A DNA stretch of 14,598 nt from Deltaproteobacteria bacterium CG_4_8_14_3_um_filter_43_13. GTDB taxonomy: Bacteria > Desulfobacterota > UBA8473. The stretch is taken from the NCBI GenBank assembly GCA_002782605.1, contig PFIF01000270.1:1-14598 (forward strand), in the 5' to 3' direction. The notes beneath the pieces are model-generated. The model saw only the letters and a list, made by a program, of their open reading frames with translations. It had not been told where the DNA came from and searched no databases. Each line of letters starts with the position of its first letter. The first letter of the stretch is position 1. A program made the translations under genes and the position numbers. This document shows, piece by piece, positions 7,887 to 13,749 of this stretch.

Positions 7887-7947
7887 TTGACTTTTTTGAT
7901 TTTCTTGCTATAGATACACTCATTATCAATTGAGTGTGACGGAGGAG
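7887..7947 (+). promoter_or_regulatory. Promoter with operator-like palindrome ahead of the DUF2188-like remnant
   Basis: TTGACT (7887-7892), a 16-nt spacer, TATAGA (7909-7914) with TG just upstream of the -10. The predicted start near 7921 falls inside a 7-bp perfect inverted repeat, ACACTCA (7916-7922) and TGAGTGT (7931-7937), separated by eight bases. Because the dyad straddles the start site it suits a repressor operator better than an RNA hairpin. GGAGGAG (7941-7947) follows as a ribosome site, 8 nt before the CTG at 7956. Confidence 0.5.
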
Positions 7948-7955
7948 AATGGAAA

Positions 7956-8084
7956 CTGGCTAAAAGAAAAGTCTATTATGTGATTCCACATCCAGATGGA
8001 AAATGAGATGTCAAAAAAAGAATGGGGGACAAAGAGATCCCGGGTATTTTTTGTTTGACAAAATCCAGTTGCTTGTGTAGATAG
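7956..8084 (+). pseudogene. Probable decayed DUF2188-like small gene
   Basis: Read from 7956, the frame gives (CTG)AKRKVYYVIPHPDGK, then TGA at 8004-8006, then DVKKRMGDKEIPGIFCLTK, ending at TAG 8082-8084. Small DUF2188 proteins typically begin 'MAKRxVYHVVP..GGWAVK', with a Trp at the place of the TGA, so this looks like such a gene with an ATG-to-CTG start change and a TGG-to-TGA nonsense change. The last part also fits better in another frame, suggesting an additional slip. A good ribosome site lies 8 nt upstream of the CTG and a promoter with a palindrome precedes it. Family assignment is from memory and rests on a short match. Weak CTG initiation plus UGA read-through is conceivable but unlikely. 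Confidence 0.45.
8055..8083 (+). promoter_or_regulatory. Candidate promoter of tRNA-Val
   Basis: A consensus -35 TTGACA (8055-8060) is followed after 17 nt by TAGATA (8078-8083), a poor -10. Transcription would start near 8090, about 17 nt before the mature tRNA. The promoter lies inside the tail of the DUF2188-like remnant. Confidence 0.4.
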
Positions 8085-8106
8085 TGATTAATTTGTAAAT
8101 ATACGT

Positions 8107-8181
8107 GGGCGATTAACTCAGCGGGAGAGTGCTACCTTCACACGGTAGAAGTCACTGGTTCGAACCCAGTATCGCCCACCA
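8107..8181 (+). tRNA. tRNA-Val (anticodon CAC), CCA encoded
   Basis: A complete cloverleaf is visible. The acceptor stem GGGCGAT (8107-8113) pairs perfectly with ATCGCCC (8171-8177). The D arm is ACTC/GAGT with a short 7-base loop AGCGGGA. The anticodon stem CTACC/GGTAG encloses loop TTCACAC, giving anticodon CAC at 8139-8141, which reads the valine codon GUG. The variable region is AAGTC and the T arm ACTGG-TTCGAAC-CCAGT. Discriminator A8178 is followed by a genomic CCA (8179-8181). It lies just upstream of the kamA operon; no T-rich terminator separates them clearly. Confidence 0.95.
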
Positions 8182-8288
8182 ATATTTTGGTTCATCTCCC
8201 AAAGAGCTGGTCGATGAAAAGGATTCAAAGGGTCAAGGGTTCGAGCGAAATAATGGTACTTTTTAGGACAAAAAGGAGGATTAAAGTC

Positions 8289-8315
8289 ATGAAAACGGGA
8301 GGAGGGTTCTTATAG
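8289..8315 (+). CDS. Candidate eight-codon leader ORF upstream of kamA
   Basis: ATG at 8289 is preceded by AAAGGAGG at good spacing and encodes MKTGGGFL before TAG at 8313-8315. Its stop shares the G with the GTG start of kamA (TAGTG), and the glycine codons at 8298-8306 themselves form the ribosome site of kamA. This arrangement is the classical geometry for translational coupling or a short leader peptide. It could also be a chance ATG behind one of two purine-rich runs. Confidence 0.4.
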   Translation: MKTGGGFL

Positions 8316-9610
8316 TGGCAGAACAAATCATTAAAGGTTTTACGCTGCAAAGCAGTAGTGATCCTTCCTTTTTACGAAAGGAGGAAGATACTATCCCAGA
8401 GGACGAACCTCCCAGTTCCGCCGGGGAGTCTCAAGGTGCAGCCAGTAAAAAGATTGAATCGAGGTCAAATCTGAGGCTTGTCTTCAGCAGGGAGGAAAAT
8501 GATGATTCATGGAGAGGCCTTCTGGCGCGAAGTATTACCAAGGCGGTAGACCTGCCGAAACATCTGTGTATGGATGCCATCACAGTCCACGATGTTACTC
8601 GCCGTTATCCGATGCGTATCAATCCCTATTATTTGAGTCTTATCAAGGAGCCCAATGATCCTCTGTGGCTACAGGCAGTTCCTGATTTCAGGGAACTCAA
8701 TGACCCTCTTGGTCTTGAGGATCCCCTGAATGAAGAAGAACAGAGTCCTGTCCCTAACATAACACATAGGTATCCAGACAGGGTTTTGTTTCTTGTTTCC
8801 AGCCAATGCGCGATGTATTGCCGTTTCTGTACAAGGAAACGGAAAGTTGGGCGATCCCTGACGGTGACGGAAGAGACTATTGCTTTGGGTATCGAATACA
8901 TCGGGAGGCACAGAGAGGTGAGAGACGTTCTCCTTTCAGGAGGGGACCCCCTATTGCTTACAGATAAATCCATAGAACATATATTAAAGGCATTGAGGCA
9001 GATTCCACATGTAGAGATCATCCGAATTGGAACAAGGGTTCCCTGCACTCTTCCCCAGAGGATTACAATAAGACTGGTCAATATGCTCAAAAAGTACCAT
9101 CCTCTTTACATTAATACCCACTTCAACCACCCCATTGAGATTACTCCTGAGGCCGCAAAGGCTTGTGGACGTCTTGCTGATGCGGGTATCCCGCTGGGTT
9201 GCCAGACTGTCATACTTAGAGGGGTTAACGACGATGCAGCCATTATGAAGCAGCTCATGCAAGGACTCTTACGCATCAGGGTCAGGCCCTATTATCTCTA
9301 TCAGGCAGATTTGACACAGGGTACCGGGCACTTCCGAACCCCAGTTGATAAGGGGCTTGAGATTATAGAGGCATTAAGGGGACATACATCAGGGCTTTGC
9401 GTGCCGACTTTTGTTGTAGATGTTCCAGGGGGAGGGGGGAAGACCCCTCTTCTACCCAACTACCTCCTTCGAAGAGAAGAGGATACCCTGGTACTAAGGA
9501 ATTACCAGAATAATGTCTATTCGTATCCCTTTGCAACAGGAGAGGGAGAAATTAGAACAGACAATGCGGCTGCTTGGGAAGGTAATCATGAGGATTGGGC
9601 TTACTTTTAA
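8315..9610 (+). CDS. kamA: KamA-family radical SAM aminomutase (lysine 2,3-aminomutase-like)
   Basis: Radical SAM, PLP-dependent aminomutase of 431 aa, predicted to convert L-lysine to L-beta-lysine. An acidic, poorly conserved N-terminal stretch (1-55) precedes the family domain. The [4Fe-4S] motif is 'CAMYCRFC' (Cys165, 169, 172), followed by 'LSGGDPL' (207-213). The PLP lysine is Lys376 in 'PGGGGKTPLLPNY'. Asp332 ('ADLTQG') and Asp369 ('VVDVPG') keep the exact 37- and 7-residue spacing of Asp293, Asp330 and Lys337 in the Clostridium subterminale enzyme, whose two aspartates grip the lysine side-chain amine; glutamate 2,3-aminomutases replace them. The clostridial C-terminal extension with zinc-binding cysteines is missing. 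EpmB is unlikely because its relatives differ at these acidic sites and no epmA or efp gene is near. GTG start, with GGGAGGAGGG (8297-8306) 8 nt upstream. First gene of the operon; the next overlaps it. Confidence 0.85.
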   Translation: MAEQIIKGFTLQSSSDPSFLRKEEDTIPEDEPPSSAGESQGAASKKIESRSNLRLVFSREENDDSWRGLLARSITKAVDLPKHLCMDAITVHDVTRRYPMRINPYYLSLIKEPNDPLWLQAVPDFRELNDPLGLEDPLNEEEQSPVPNITHRYPDRVLFLVSSQCAMYCRFCTRKRKVGRSLTVTEETIALGIEYIGRHREVRDVLLSGGDPLLLTDKSIEHILKALRQIPHVEIIRIGTRVPCTLPQRITIRLVNMLKKYHPLYINTHFNHPIEITPEAAKACGRLADAGIPLGCQTVILRGVNDDAAIMKQLMQGLLRIRVRPYYLYQADLTQGTGHFRTPVDKGLEIIEALRGHTSGLCVPTFVVDVPGGGGKTPLLPNYLLRREEDTLVLRNYQNNVYSYPFATGEGEIRTDNAAAWEGNHEDWAYF

Positions 9611-10616
9611 TCTCAGGAAAAGCTATGAACCTCAGGCTTCCGACCCCCCAGATCGTTATGTGGAATTCGATTCGGAAGAGACTATCGAGGCTATCAGGGC
9701 AACCCTGGAATGCCTTGGTCATGATGTGGCGCTGATCGGCGATGTAAAGAGCCTACTTTCCTTTTTACCGACTTCTGAACCAGGCATGGTCTTCAACATC
9801 GCTGAGGGTATGGAGGGCCGTTCCAGGGAGGCTCAGATTCCTGCTATACTGGAGGCCTTTTGCATCCCTTATACCTTCTCCGACCCTTTGACCCTTGCCC
9901 TGTCTCTCCATAAAGGTATGACGAAGGTGGTTATAAAAAGTGAAGGGATTCCTACACCAGATTTTTACTTGGTGGAAGAGATTGCAGAGGTTAATGGCAA
10001 TTTACCATTTCCTCTCTTCATCAAGCCGGCATACGAGGGAACGGCAAAGGGGGTCGATACCAGGTGTCTGGTGAAGGATGTCGATTCCCTTCATCGGGAG
10101 GTTTCAAGGCTCCTTTCCCTTTATTGTCAGCCAGTCCTGGTGGAACGCTACCTTCCCGGCGAGGAGTATACGGTAGGGATTCTGGGAACAGGGAGGAATG
10201 CCAGGGTTTTGGGTATGATGCAGGTGATTGTTCGTGACAAAAACCAGGGGAATATCTACACCCAGATTGCCAAGGAGGAATGTGAGGATCGGGTTGCATA
10301 TATTCCTGGTGAAATGACTCCAGTGGAAATAAGGCAACAGATAGAGACTATTTCCCTGAAGGCGTATCAGATTTTGGGATGCCGTGATGCCGGGAGGGTT
10401 GATATCCGTTGTGATGAATTCGGCAACCCCTATTTCTTAGAGATTAATCCCTTGGCCGGCTTACATCCCACACATTCGGACCTTTGCATTATAGCCAATC
10501 AGGTGGGAATGAGCTACACGGAACTCATAGAGGCGATCCTTGCCTCGGCTGTTAATCGGTATTCAAGTAGGGACATGATGCACTGTACCCCTACTCTCAA
10601 TCAAGGTAAGATATAA
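9588..10616 (+). CDS. ATP-grasp ligase, D-alanine--D-alanine ligase-like (first of two)
   Basis: ATP-grasp enzyme of 342 aa, expected to join a carboxylate to an amine through an acyl phosphate. Seen in order: an N-terminal Rossmann-like region beginning 'MRIGLTFNLR', a Ddl-like 'NIAEGMEGRSREAQIPAILEA' region (70-90), 'PLFIKPAYEGTAKGV' (142-156) for ATP binding, 'VLVERYLPGEEYTVGILG' (183-200), and the metal site 'GRVDIRCDEFGNPYFLEINPLAGLHPTHSDL' region (269-299), containing Asp272 and the Glu285-Asn287 pair. True Ddl carries 'EVNTLPGMT' here; this protein has 'EINPLAGLHP', so the acceptor may differ. The ATG at 9588 follows GGGAAGG and overlaps kamA by 23 nt; an in-frame ATG at 9513 would overlap by nearly 100 nt. 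The absence of mur or fts neighbours and the kamA/GNAT context argue against a cell-wall Ddl. Confidence 0.85.
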   Translation: MRIGLTFNLRKSYEPQASDPPDRYVEFDSEETIEAIRATLECLGHDVALIGDVKSLLSFLPTSEPGMVFNIAEGMEGRSREAQIPAILEAFCIPYTFSDPLTLALSLHKGMTKVVIKSEGIPTPDFYLVEEIAEVNGNLPFPLFIKPAYEGTAKGVDTRCLVKDVDSLHREVSRLLSLYCQPVLVERYLPGEEYTVGILGTGRNARVLGMMQVIVRDKNQGNIYTQIAKEECEDRVAYIPGEMTPVEIRQQIETISLKAYQILGCRDAGRVDIRCDEFGNPYFLEINPLAGLHPTHSDLCIIANQVGMSYTELIEAILASAVNRYSSRDMMHCTPTLNQGKI

Positions 10617-10618
10617 CT

Positions 10619-11656
10619 GTGGAGAGAAGGGCAATTGGCATTGTATATAACGAACCGGTTTTAACAGGGCATCCCTTTTCAGAGGCATCCATGGATGTCC
10701 TCGCTCAGGTGGAGGCTGTGGAAATTGCCCTTCGGGATATTGGCATTTCATCTGTTCGCATCCCTTTCACTAATGATGTAGCTCTATTTGTCCAAAGGGT
10801 GGATGAAGAAGGAATAGGGATGATCTTCAACCTATGTGAGACCGTTGACGATGACCCCCGATTTGCCGGTCATCCTGCCTCGGTCATGGAGCTTACTGGG
10901 ATACCCTTTTCGGGATCACCCTCCATAGCCCTGATGATCACAGCCGACAAACTCTTGACTAAACGATTGCTCAAGTCAAAGGGAATAAAAACCCCGAGGT
11001 ACCTGTTTTATGACAACGTGACATCCTTTTTCCCTCATACTCTGAATTATCCTGTTATTGTGAAACCGAGATTCCAGGAAGCCAGTATTGGTATCGACCA
11101 GAATTCAGTATTTGCAGATGAAGACCAACTGCAGAAAGGGCTTCCAGAATTCTACGAGCGTTTCGGACCCTTTTTGGTGGAGGAATACATCGATGGGAGA
11201 GAGTTCAATGTCTCCCTTTTAGGTTATCCTTTGGGGCGGGCGCTTCCTATTGCAGAGATCGATTTTTCAAATTTTCCTGAAAGCCTATATCCCATTGTAG
11301 GTTACCGGGCAAAATGGGACATTGAATCCTTCGAATACCACAATACACCAAGAAGGTTCCCAGAGAGGCTTCCCAATGACCTTATGAGTAAAATGGAGAG
11401 GGTGGCACTTGATTGTTTCCGTGTTTTCATGCTAAGGGATTATGGTCGGATCGACATAAGGGTCAACAGTAAAGGTAAAATATATGTCCTTGAGGTGAAT
11501 GCTAATCCATGCCTGAGTCCGGACGCTGGCTTTGCGGCAGCCATTGATAAAGATGGAATGACGTACTTTGATTTTATAAAAGATCTTTTAGAATTTATGA
11601 CCGAAAGGGCATCAAGATATGGTTATAAGACCCCTTGTCTTTCAGGACATACCTAA
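10619..11656 (+). CDS. ATP-grasp ligase, D-alanine--D-alanine ligase-like (second of two)
   Basis: A second ATP-grasp enzyme, 345 aa, clearly diverged from its neighbour. The N-terminal part has 'IFNLCETVDDDPRFAGHPASVMELTGIPFSGS' features (69-100), which replace the Ddl 'EGxxGExG' type loop. 'YPVIVKPRFQEASIGI' (144-159) is the ATP-binding segment, 'FLVEEYIDGREFNVSLLG' (185-202) the adenine/ribose region, and 'GRIDIRVNSKGKIYVLEVNANPCLSPD' region (276-302) the metal site with Asp279, Glu292 and Asn294. The sequence 'EVNANPCLSP' is of the type found in ligases acting on peptides or amino acids other than D-Ala. GTG start 2 nt after the stop of the first ligase, with AAGG about 12 nt upstream. 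Two unlike ligases in series suggest two successive couplings or a heteromeric enzyme. Confidence 0.83.
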   Translation: MERRAIGIVYNEPVLTGHPFSEASMDVLAQVEAVEIALRDIGISSVRIPFTNDVALFVQRVDEEGIGMIFNLCETVDDDPRFAGHPASVMELTGIPFSGSPSIALMITADKLLTKRLLKSKGIKTPRYLFYDNVTSFFPHTLNYPVIVKPRFQEASIGIDQNSVFADEDQLQKGLPEFYERFGPFLVEEYIDGREFNVSLLGYPLGRALPIAEIDFSNFPESLYPIVGYRAKWDIESFEYHNTPRRFPERLPNDLMSKMERVALDCFRVFMLRDYGRIDIRVNSKGKIYVLEVNANPCLSPDAGFAAAIDKDGMTYFDFIKDLLEFMTERASRYGYKTPCLSGHT

Positions 11657-12092
11657 AATATTGCGTCTCATTGAAGGCACAGGAACCTTTAATGAAATGG
11701 AGATCCAGGTGGCTGCCGAGGTAATCGATGATGCCCTCCGCCATCCGGAAAAAAGCGATTACCATATCTTTTGTGCTGTCGATGCCTCTGACTCACCAAA
11801 TGGGTATATCTGCTTCGGTCCCATTCCTCTGACAGAGAACAGGTACGATCTCTATTGGATTGCTGTGGATGAGACGGCCTCTAGAAAAGGAGTCGGGGGA
11901 AAACTTCTGGAATTTATGGAGGCAAATCTTCTGAAGAAAGGAGCGAAGCGCGTTTATGTAGACACATCTTCGACTCCCCCCTACAAGGCTGCAAGAGCTT
12001 TTTATGAAAAGCACGGCTATCAGCTTGTATGTGCGCTTGATGATTTTTATAGAGAAGGTGACCATAAGATGATATTCATGAAGGAGCTTTAA
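11619..12092 (+). CDS. GNAT-family N-acetyltransferase
   Basis: Single-domain GNAT acetyltransferase, 157 aa, using acetyl-CoA or another acyl-CoA to modify an amine. The N-terminal strand reads 'VIRPLVFQDIPKI' (2-14). The central part is 'NGYICFGPIPLTENRYDLYW' (61-80), and the acyl-CoA pyrophosphate loop is 'IAVDETASRKGVGGKLLEFM' (81-100), matching the R/Q-x-x-G-x-G/A rule as R89-K-G-V-G-G. The C-terminal half has 'STPPYKAARAFYEKHGY' (118-134), the usual GNAT helix and strand. ATG at 11619 overlaps the second ligase by 38 nt, so it belongs to the same operon. At 157 aa it is far shorter than AblB, the beta-lysine acetyltransferase of methanogens. The likely target is a product or precursor of the pathway, or a self-protection acetylation. 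Confidence 0.85.
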   Translation: MVIRPLVFQDIPKILRLIEGTGTFNEMEIQVAAEVIDDALRHPEKSDYHIFCAVDASDSPNGYICFGPIPLTENRYDLYWIAVDETASRKGVGGKLLEFMEANLLKKGAKRVYVDTSSTPPYKAARAFYEKHGYQLVCALDDFYREGDHKMIFMKEL

Positions 12093-12146
12093 ATCATTGT
12101 TTCCCCCCTTTTCGCCCTTTTCCCCTTAAATACCTTATTATCAGTG

Positions 12147-12444
12147 CTAGACGGCAAGCCGCGTATGAACCTCTTTGGCAATCTTTGAACCCACCTCTTG
12201 TGCAGTAATTTTTAAATCGTAACTGGTTTGTATGTTCAGCCAGAACTGCGGCGTTGTTCCAAAGTAGCGTGCCAATCTGAGAGCCGTATCGGGTGTAATG
12301 GCACGTCGTTCACGCACTATTTCATTGATCCGGGGGGCAGGTACTTTAAGTTCCAGCGCCAGTGCGTGAGCACTCATCCCCAAGGGCGCAAGGAATTCTT
12401 CACGTAAAACTTCGCCAGGATGGATGGGACGCAGTTTTGATCAT
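12147..12444 (-). pseudogene. higA: HigA-type antitoxin (XRE helix-turn-helix), frame-shifted at the N-terminus
   Basis: The protein continues a HigA/VapI-like sequence: RPIHPGEVLREEFLAPLG from 12431, then GMSAHALALELKVPAPRINE and VRERRAITPDTALRLARYFG, ending LAV. The helix-turn-helix is intact. The start is not. In this frame TGA lies at 12443-12441, just upstream of CTG-CGT. The nearest ATG (12444-12442, ATG ATC AAA ACT G) is in another frame. One A fewer in the four-A run at 12438-12435 would restore MIKLRPIHPGEV, the expected N-terminus. No higB toxin precedes it; a transposase remnant begins at about the same point. Translation from CTG (12434) or from TTG/ATG near 12383-12377 would give a full or shortened DNA-binding domain, so residual function is possible. 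The run could also hide a sequencing error. Confidence 0.7.
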
Positions 12445-12596
12445 TTAAAAAGATTGACTCAAGACCTGTTAAGGATAAAGTAACAGAGCCAAGGGCTATT
12501 CAATCAAAAACAAAGAAGGTGCATATTCCACCAAAGGATCATCCATGGAGAAAGTATCCTGTTGTTAATCGTTATCGTTATGAAGAAATTAGATAA
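12441..12596 (+). pseudogene. C-terminal remnant of a transposase (ISNCY/IS481-like)
   Basis: An open frame without a start codon, 51 codons, translated as SFKKIDSRPVKDKV..., then KKVHIPPKDHPWRKYPVVNRY, ending at TAA 12594-12596. The 'IPPxDHPWRK' ending is, as I recall, typical of the extreme C-terminus of DDE transposases in the ISNCY/IS481 neighbourhood. Everything upstream of the last about 50 residues is missing, and the frame opens immediately next to the damaged start of higA, so the junction of element and host DNA is probably near 12435-12445. Confidence 0.5.
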
Positions 12597-12660
12597 TCAC
12601 TGTTAACGAAAACTTAAAAAGCGGACATTTCTATTTTGCGTTGACATCCACTAAAATTAA
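12597..12660 (+). mobile_element. Possible insertion-sequence end downstream of the transposase remnant
   Basis: Directly after the transposase stop comes a stretch containing AAGCGGACATTTCTATTTTG (12618-12637). Short 'CGGACATTTCTA' sequences are, from memory, usual in the terminal regions of this transposase class. The other end of the element is not present, and no target duplication can be assigned. Confidence 0.3.
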
Positions 12661-12662
12661 TG

Positions 12663-12692
12663 TTGACTTTTGAATATTGTCTATTTTACTAT
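12663..12692 (+). promoter_or_regulatory. Candidate promoter of the TIGR04076-like gene
   Basis: TTGACT (12663-12668), an 18-nt spacer and TACTAT (12687-12692), 83 nt before the start codon. It lies immediately after the suspected insertion-sequence end, so the element may have supplied or placed it. Confidence 0.35.
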
Positions 12693-12774
12693 TTACAAAG
12701 CGGCTTTTGAAAAAGCCCCAGAACGAATCAAATTCTTTTGAAACACGGCCAAATACTCAAAAAGGAGCACTATT

Positions 12775-13218
12775 ATGGCAGATGAGGTGATACCAAGCGA
12801 GCGAATTAGCGGTCTAAGAGAAAAGATGAAAAAGAATATTGGCTGGACAGATGAAGAACTTGACAGGCTGACACCAGTACAATGGTCATTTATAGATAGG
12901 ATGCATAAATTCAGATCCTATAAAATGATAGCAGAGGTTGTTCAGGTCAATGACCATTGTGAACTTATGCCAAAAATTGGGGATAAGTATGTTTTCTATG
13001 GAGCGTGCATGCTGAACACCAAAGAATCAACCTTCCCTGGCGTATGTCTCTGGGCTTTGGCTGGAATAGCTCCTTTGACCTATATGGTTATGGATCGTAT
13101 CCTTTCGGACCTGGACCCTAACGAGATGTGGCGAAATCAAGCCTGTTGCATGGACAGCAGCGTGAGAAATGGCGGGCTGGGAAATGTAGTATTTAAGGTA
13201 TACTGCGAAAAAATTTAA
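12775..13218 (+). CDS. Cysteine-rich TIGR04076-like protein of unknown function
   Basis: A soluble 147-aa protein. The N-terminal 45 residues are charged and helical ('LREKMKKNIGWTDEELDRLTPVQW'-like). The rest resembles the small TIGR04076 family: 'KMIAEVVQVNDHCELMPKIGD' (50-70), 'GACMLNTKESTFPGVCLWALAGIAP' region (76-100), and a C-terminal 'ACCMDSSVRNGGLGNVVFKV' region (123-142). Cysteines lie at 62, 78, 91, 124, 125 and 144; the Cys62/Cys91 pair and the CC doublet match the family pattern and suggest metal or redox chemistry, but no function is established. A good ribosome site (AAAGGAGC, about 9 nt upstream) supports the ATG at 12775. It stands alone, downstream of a mobile-element scar and convergent with the small membrane protein gene. 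My family assignment is moderate. Confidence 0.75.
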   Translation: MADEVIPSERISGLREKMKKNIGWTDEELDRLTPVQWSFIDRMHKFRSYKMIAEVVQVNDHCELMPKIGDKYVFYGACMLNTKESTFPGVCLWALAGIAPLTYMVMDRILSDLDPNEMWRNQACCMDSSVRNGGLGNVVFKVYCEKI

Positions 13219-13274
13219 AAATAGATTCCTCTTAAGAATCCTTTCCATACACGAAAATGGACAATTATTGGGAA

Positions 13275-13487
13275 CTATTCTTTCCTAATCTTCTCACATA
13301 CAATTTCTTTTAGGTAAAGCGCAATACCTACCAGTAGACAAGTATCGGCAAATCGTAGAAATCCACCAGGTCCTAAGCTTGCCCAGCTAAAACCTTCAGG
13401 AGCAAAAACCTTTACACCAAAACCAACTAATAGACTAACAATACCGATTATTATGAGAATATTTGCGAGCCAATGAATAAATCGCAT
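13275..13487 (-). CDS. Small two-helix inner-membrane protein of unknown function
   Basis: A 70-aa hydrophobic protein. Transmembrane segment 1 covers about residues 8-27 ('ANILIIIGIVSLLVGFGVKV'), a short loop carries 'PEGFSWASLGPGGFLRFADT' (30-49), and transmembrane segment 2 covers about 48-63; the tail is basic ('EKIRKE'). The 'PGGFLRFADTCLLVGIALY' segment looks conserved rather than random, and I recall similar small proteins in anaerobic Gram-negative genomes, but cannot name a family. The start is well supported: on the minus strand AAAGGAGGTG ends 7 nt before the ATG. It has no operon partner; thiC lies 262 nt upstream on the same strand. Confidence 0.75.
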   Translation of the reverse strand: MRFIHWLANILIIIGIVSLLVGFGVKVFAPEGFSWASLGPGGFLRFADTCLLVGIALYLKEIVCEKIRKE

Positions 13488-13577
13488 TTATATTCACCTC
13501 CTTTCTGCTATTAATAAAGAAAGGACTCAAAAGAGGAATGGTTAGCATTGCTTCCTTTGTAGAAAAAAGGTACATTG

Positions 13578-13676
13578 ATGTTAAAAATTCTCTTTTTATC
13601 AGGAGACCAGATTCAAAGGGGAATTAGAGAAAGCAAGGAATTTACCAAATTAGAGCAGATATTCAGGTTAGGTTAA
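13578..13676 (+). CDS. Doubtful 32-aa ORF
   Basis: ATG at 13578 with AAAAAAGG upstream encodes MLKILFLSGDQIQRGIRESK and twelve more residues before TAA. The first residues recall the 'KILFLCTGNSCRS' start of arsenate reductases and low-molecular-weight phosphatases, but the catalytic cysteine is absent. It may be a fossil or chance. It lies in the 262-nt gap between two minus-strand genes, where I see nothing else. Confidence 0.2.
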   Translation: MLKILFLSGDQIQRGIRESKEFTKLEQIFRLG

Positions 13677-13749
13677 TCGAAATAAAATGTAATGTAGCAT
13701 GGAATATAATGTATTTCAAGAAAATTGTTCAGATTTTTGGTCTAAAAAC

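Noticed and set aside
8195..8255. Possible second tRNA or tRNA fragment because of GGGTTCGAGCG
   Set aside because: No acceptor, D or anticodon stems can be drawn around it.
8629..9262. Several minus-strand frames of 80-153 codons inside kamA
   Set aside because: They overlap a gene with a complete set of catalytic motifs on the plus strand and show no domain features of their own.
11619..12092. GNAT as AblB, the beta-lysine acetyltransferase of the N-epsilon-acetyl-beta-lysine pathway
   Set aside because: At 157 aa it is much shorter than AblB and the operon holds two ligases not used in that pathway.
13220..13274. GATTC/GAATC dyad near 13222-13240 as a bidirectional terminator
   Set aside because: Only five base pairs with a seven-base loop and no T-run; too weak to call.
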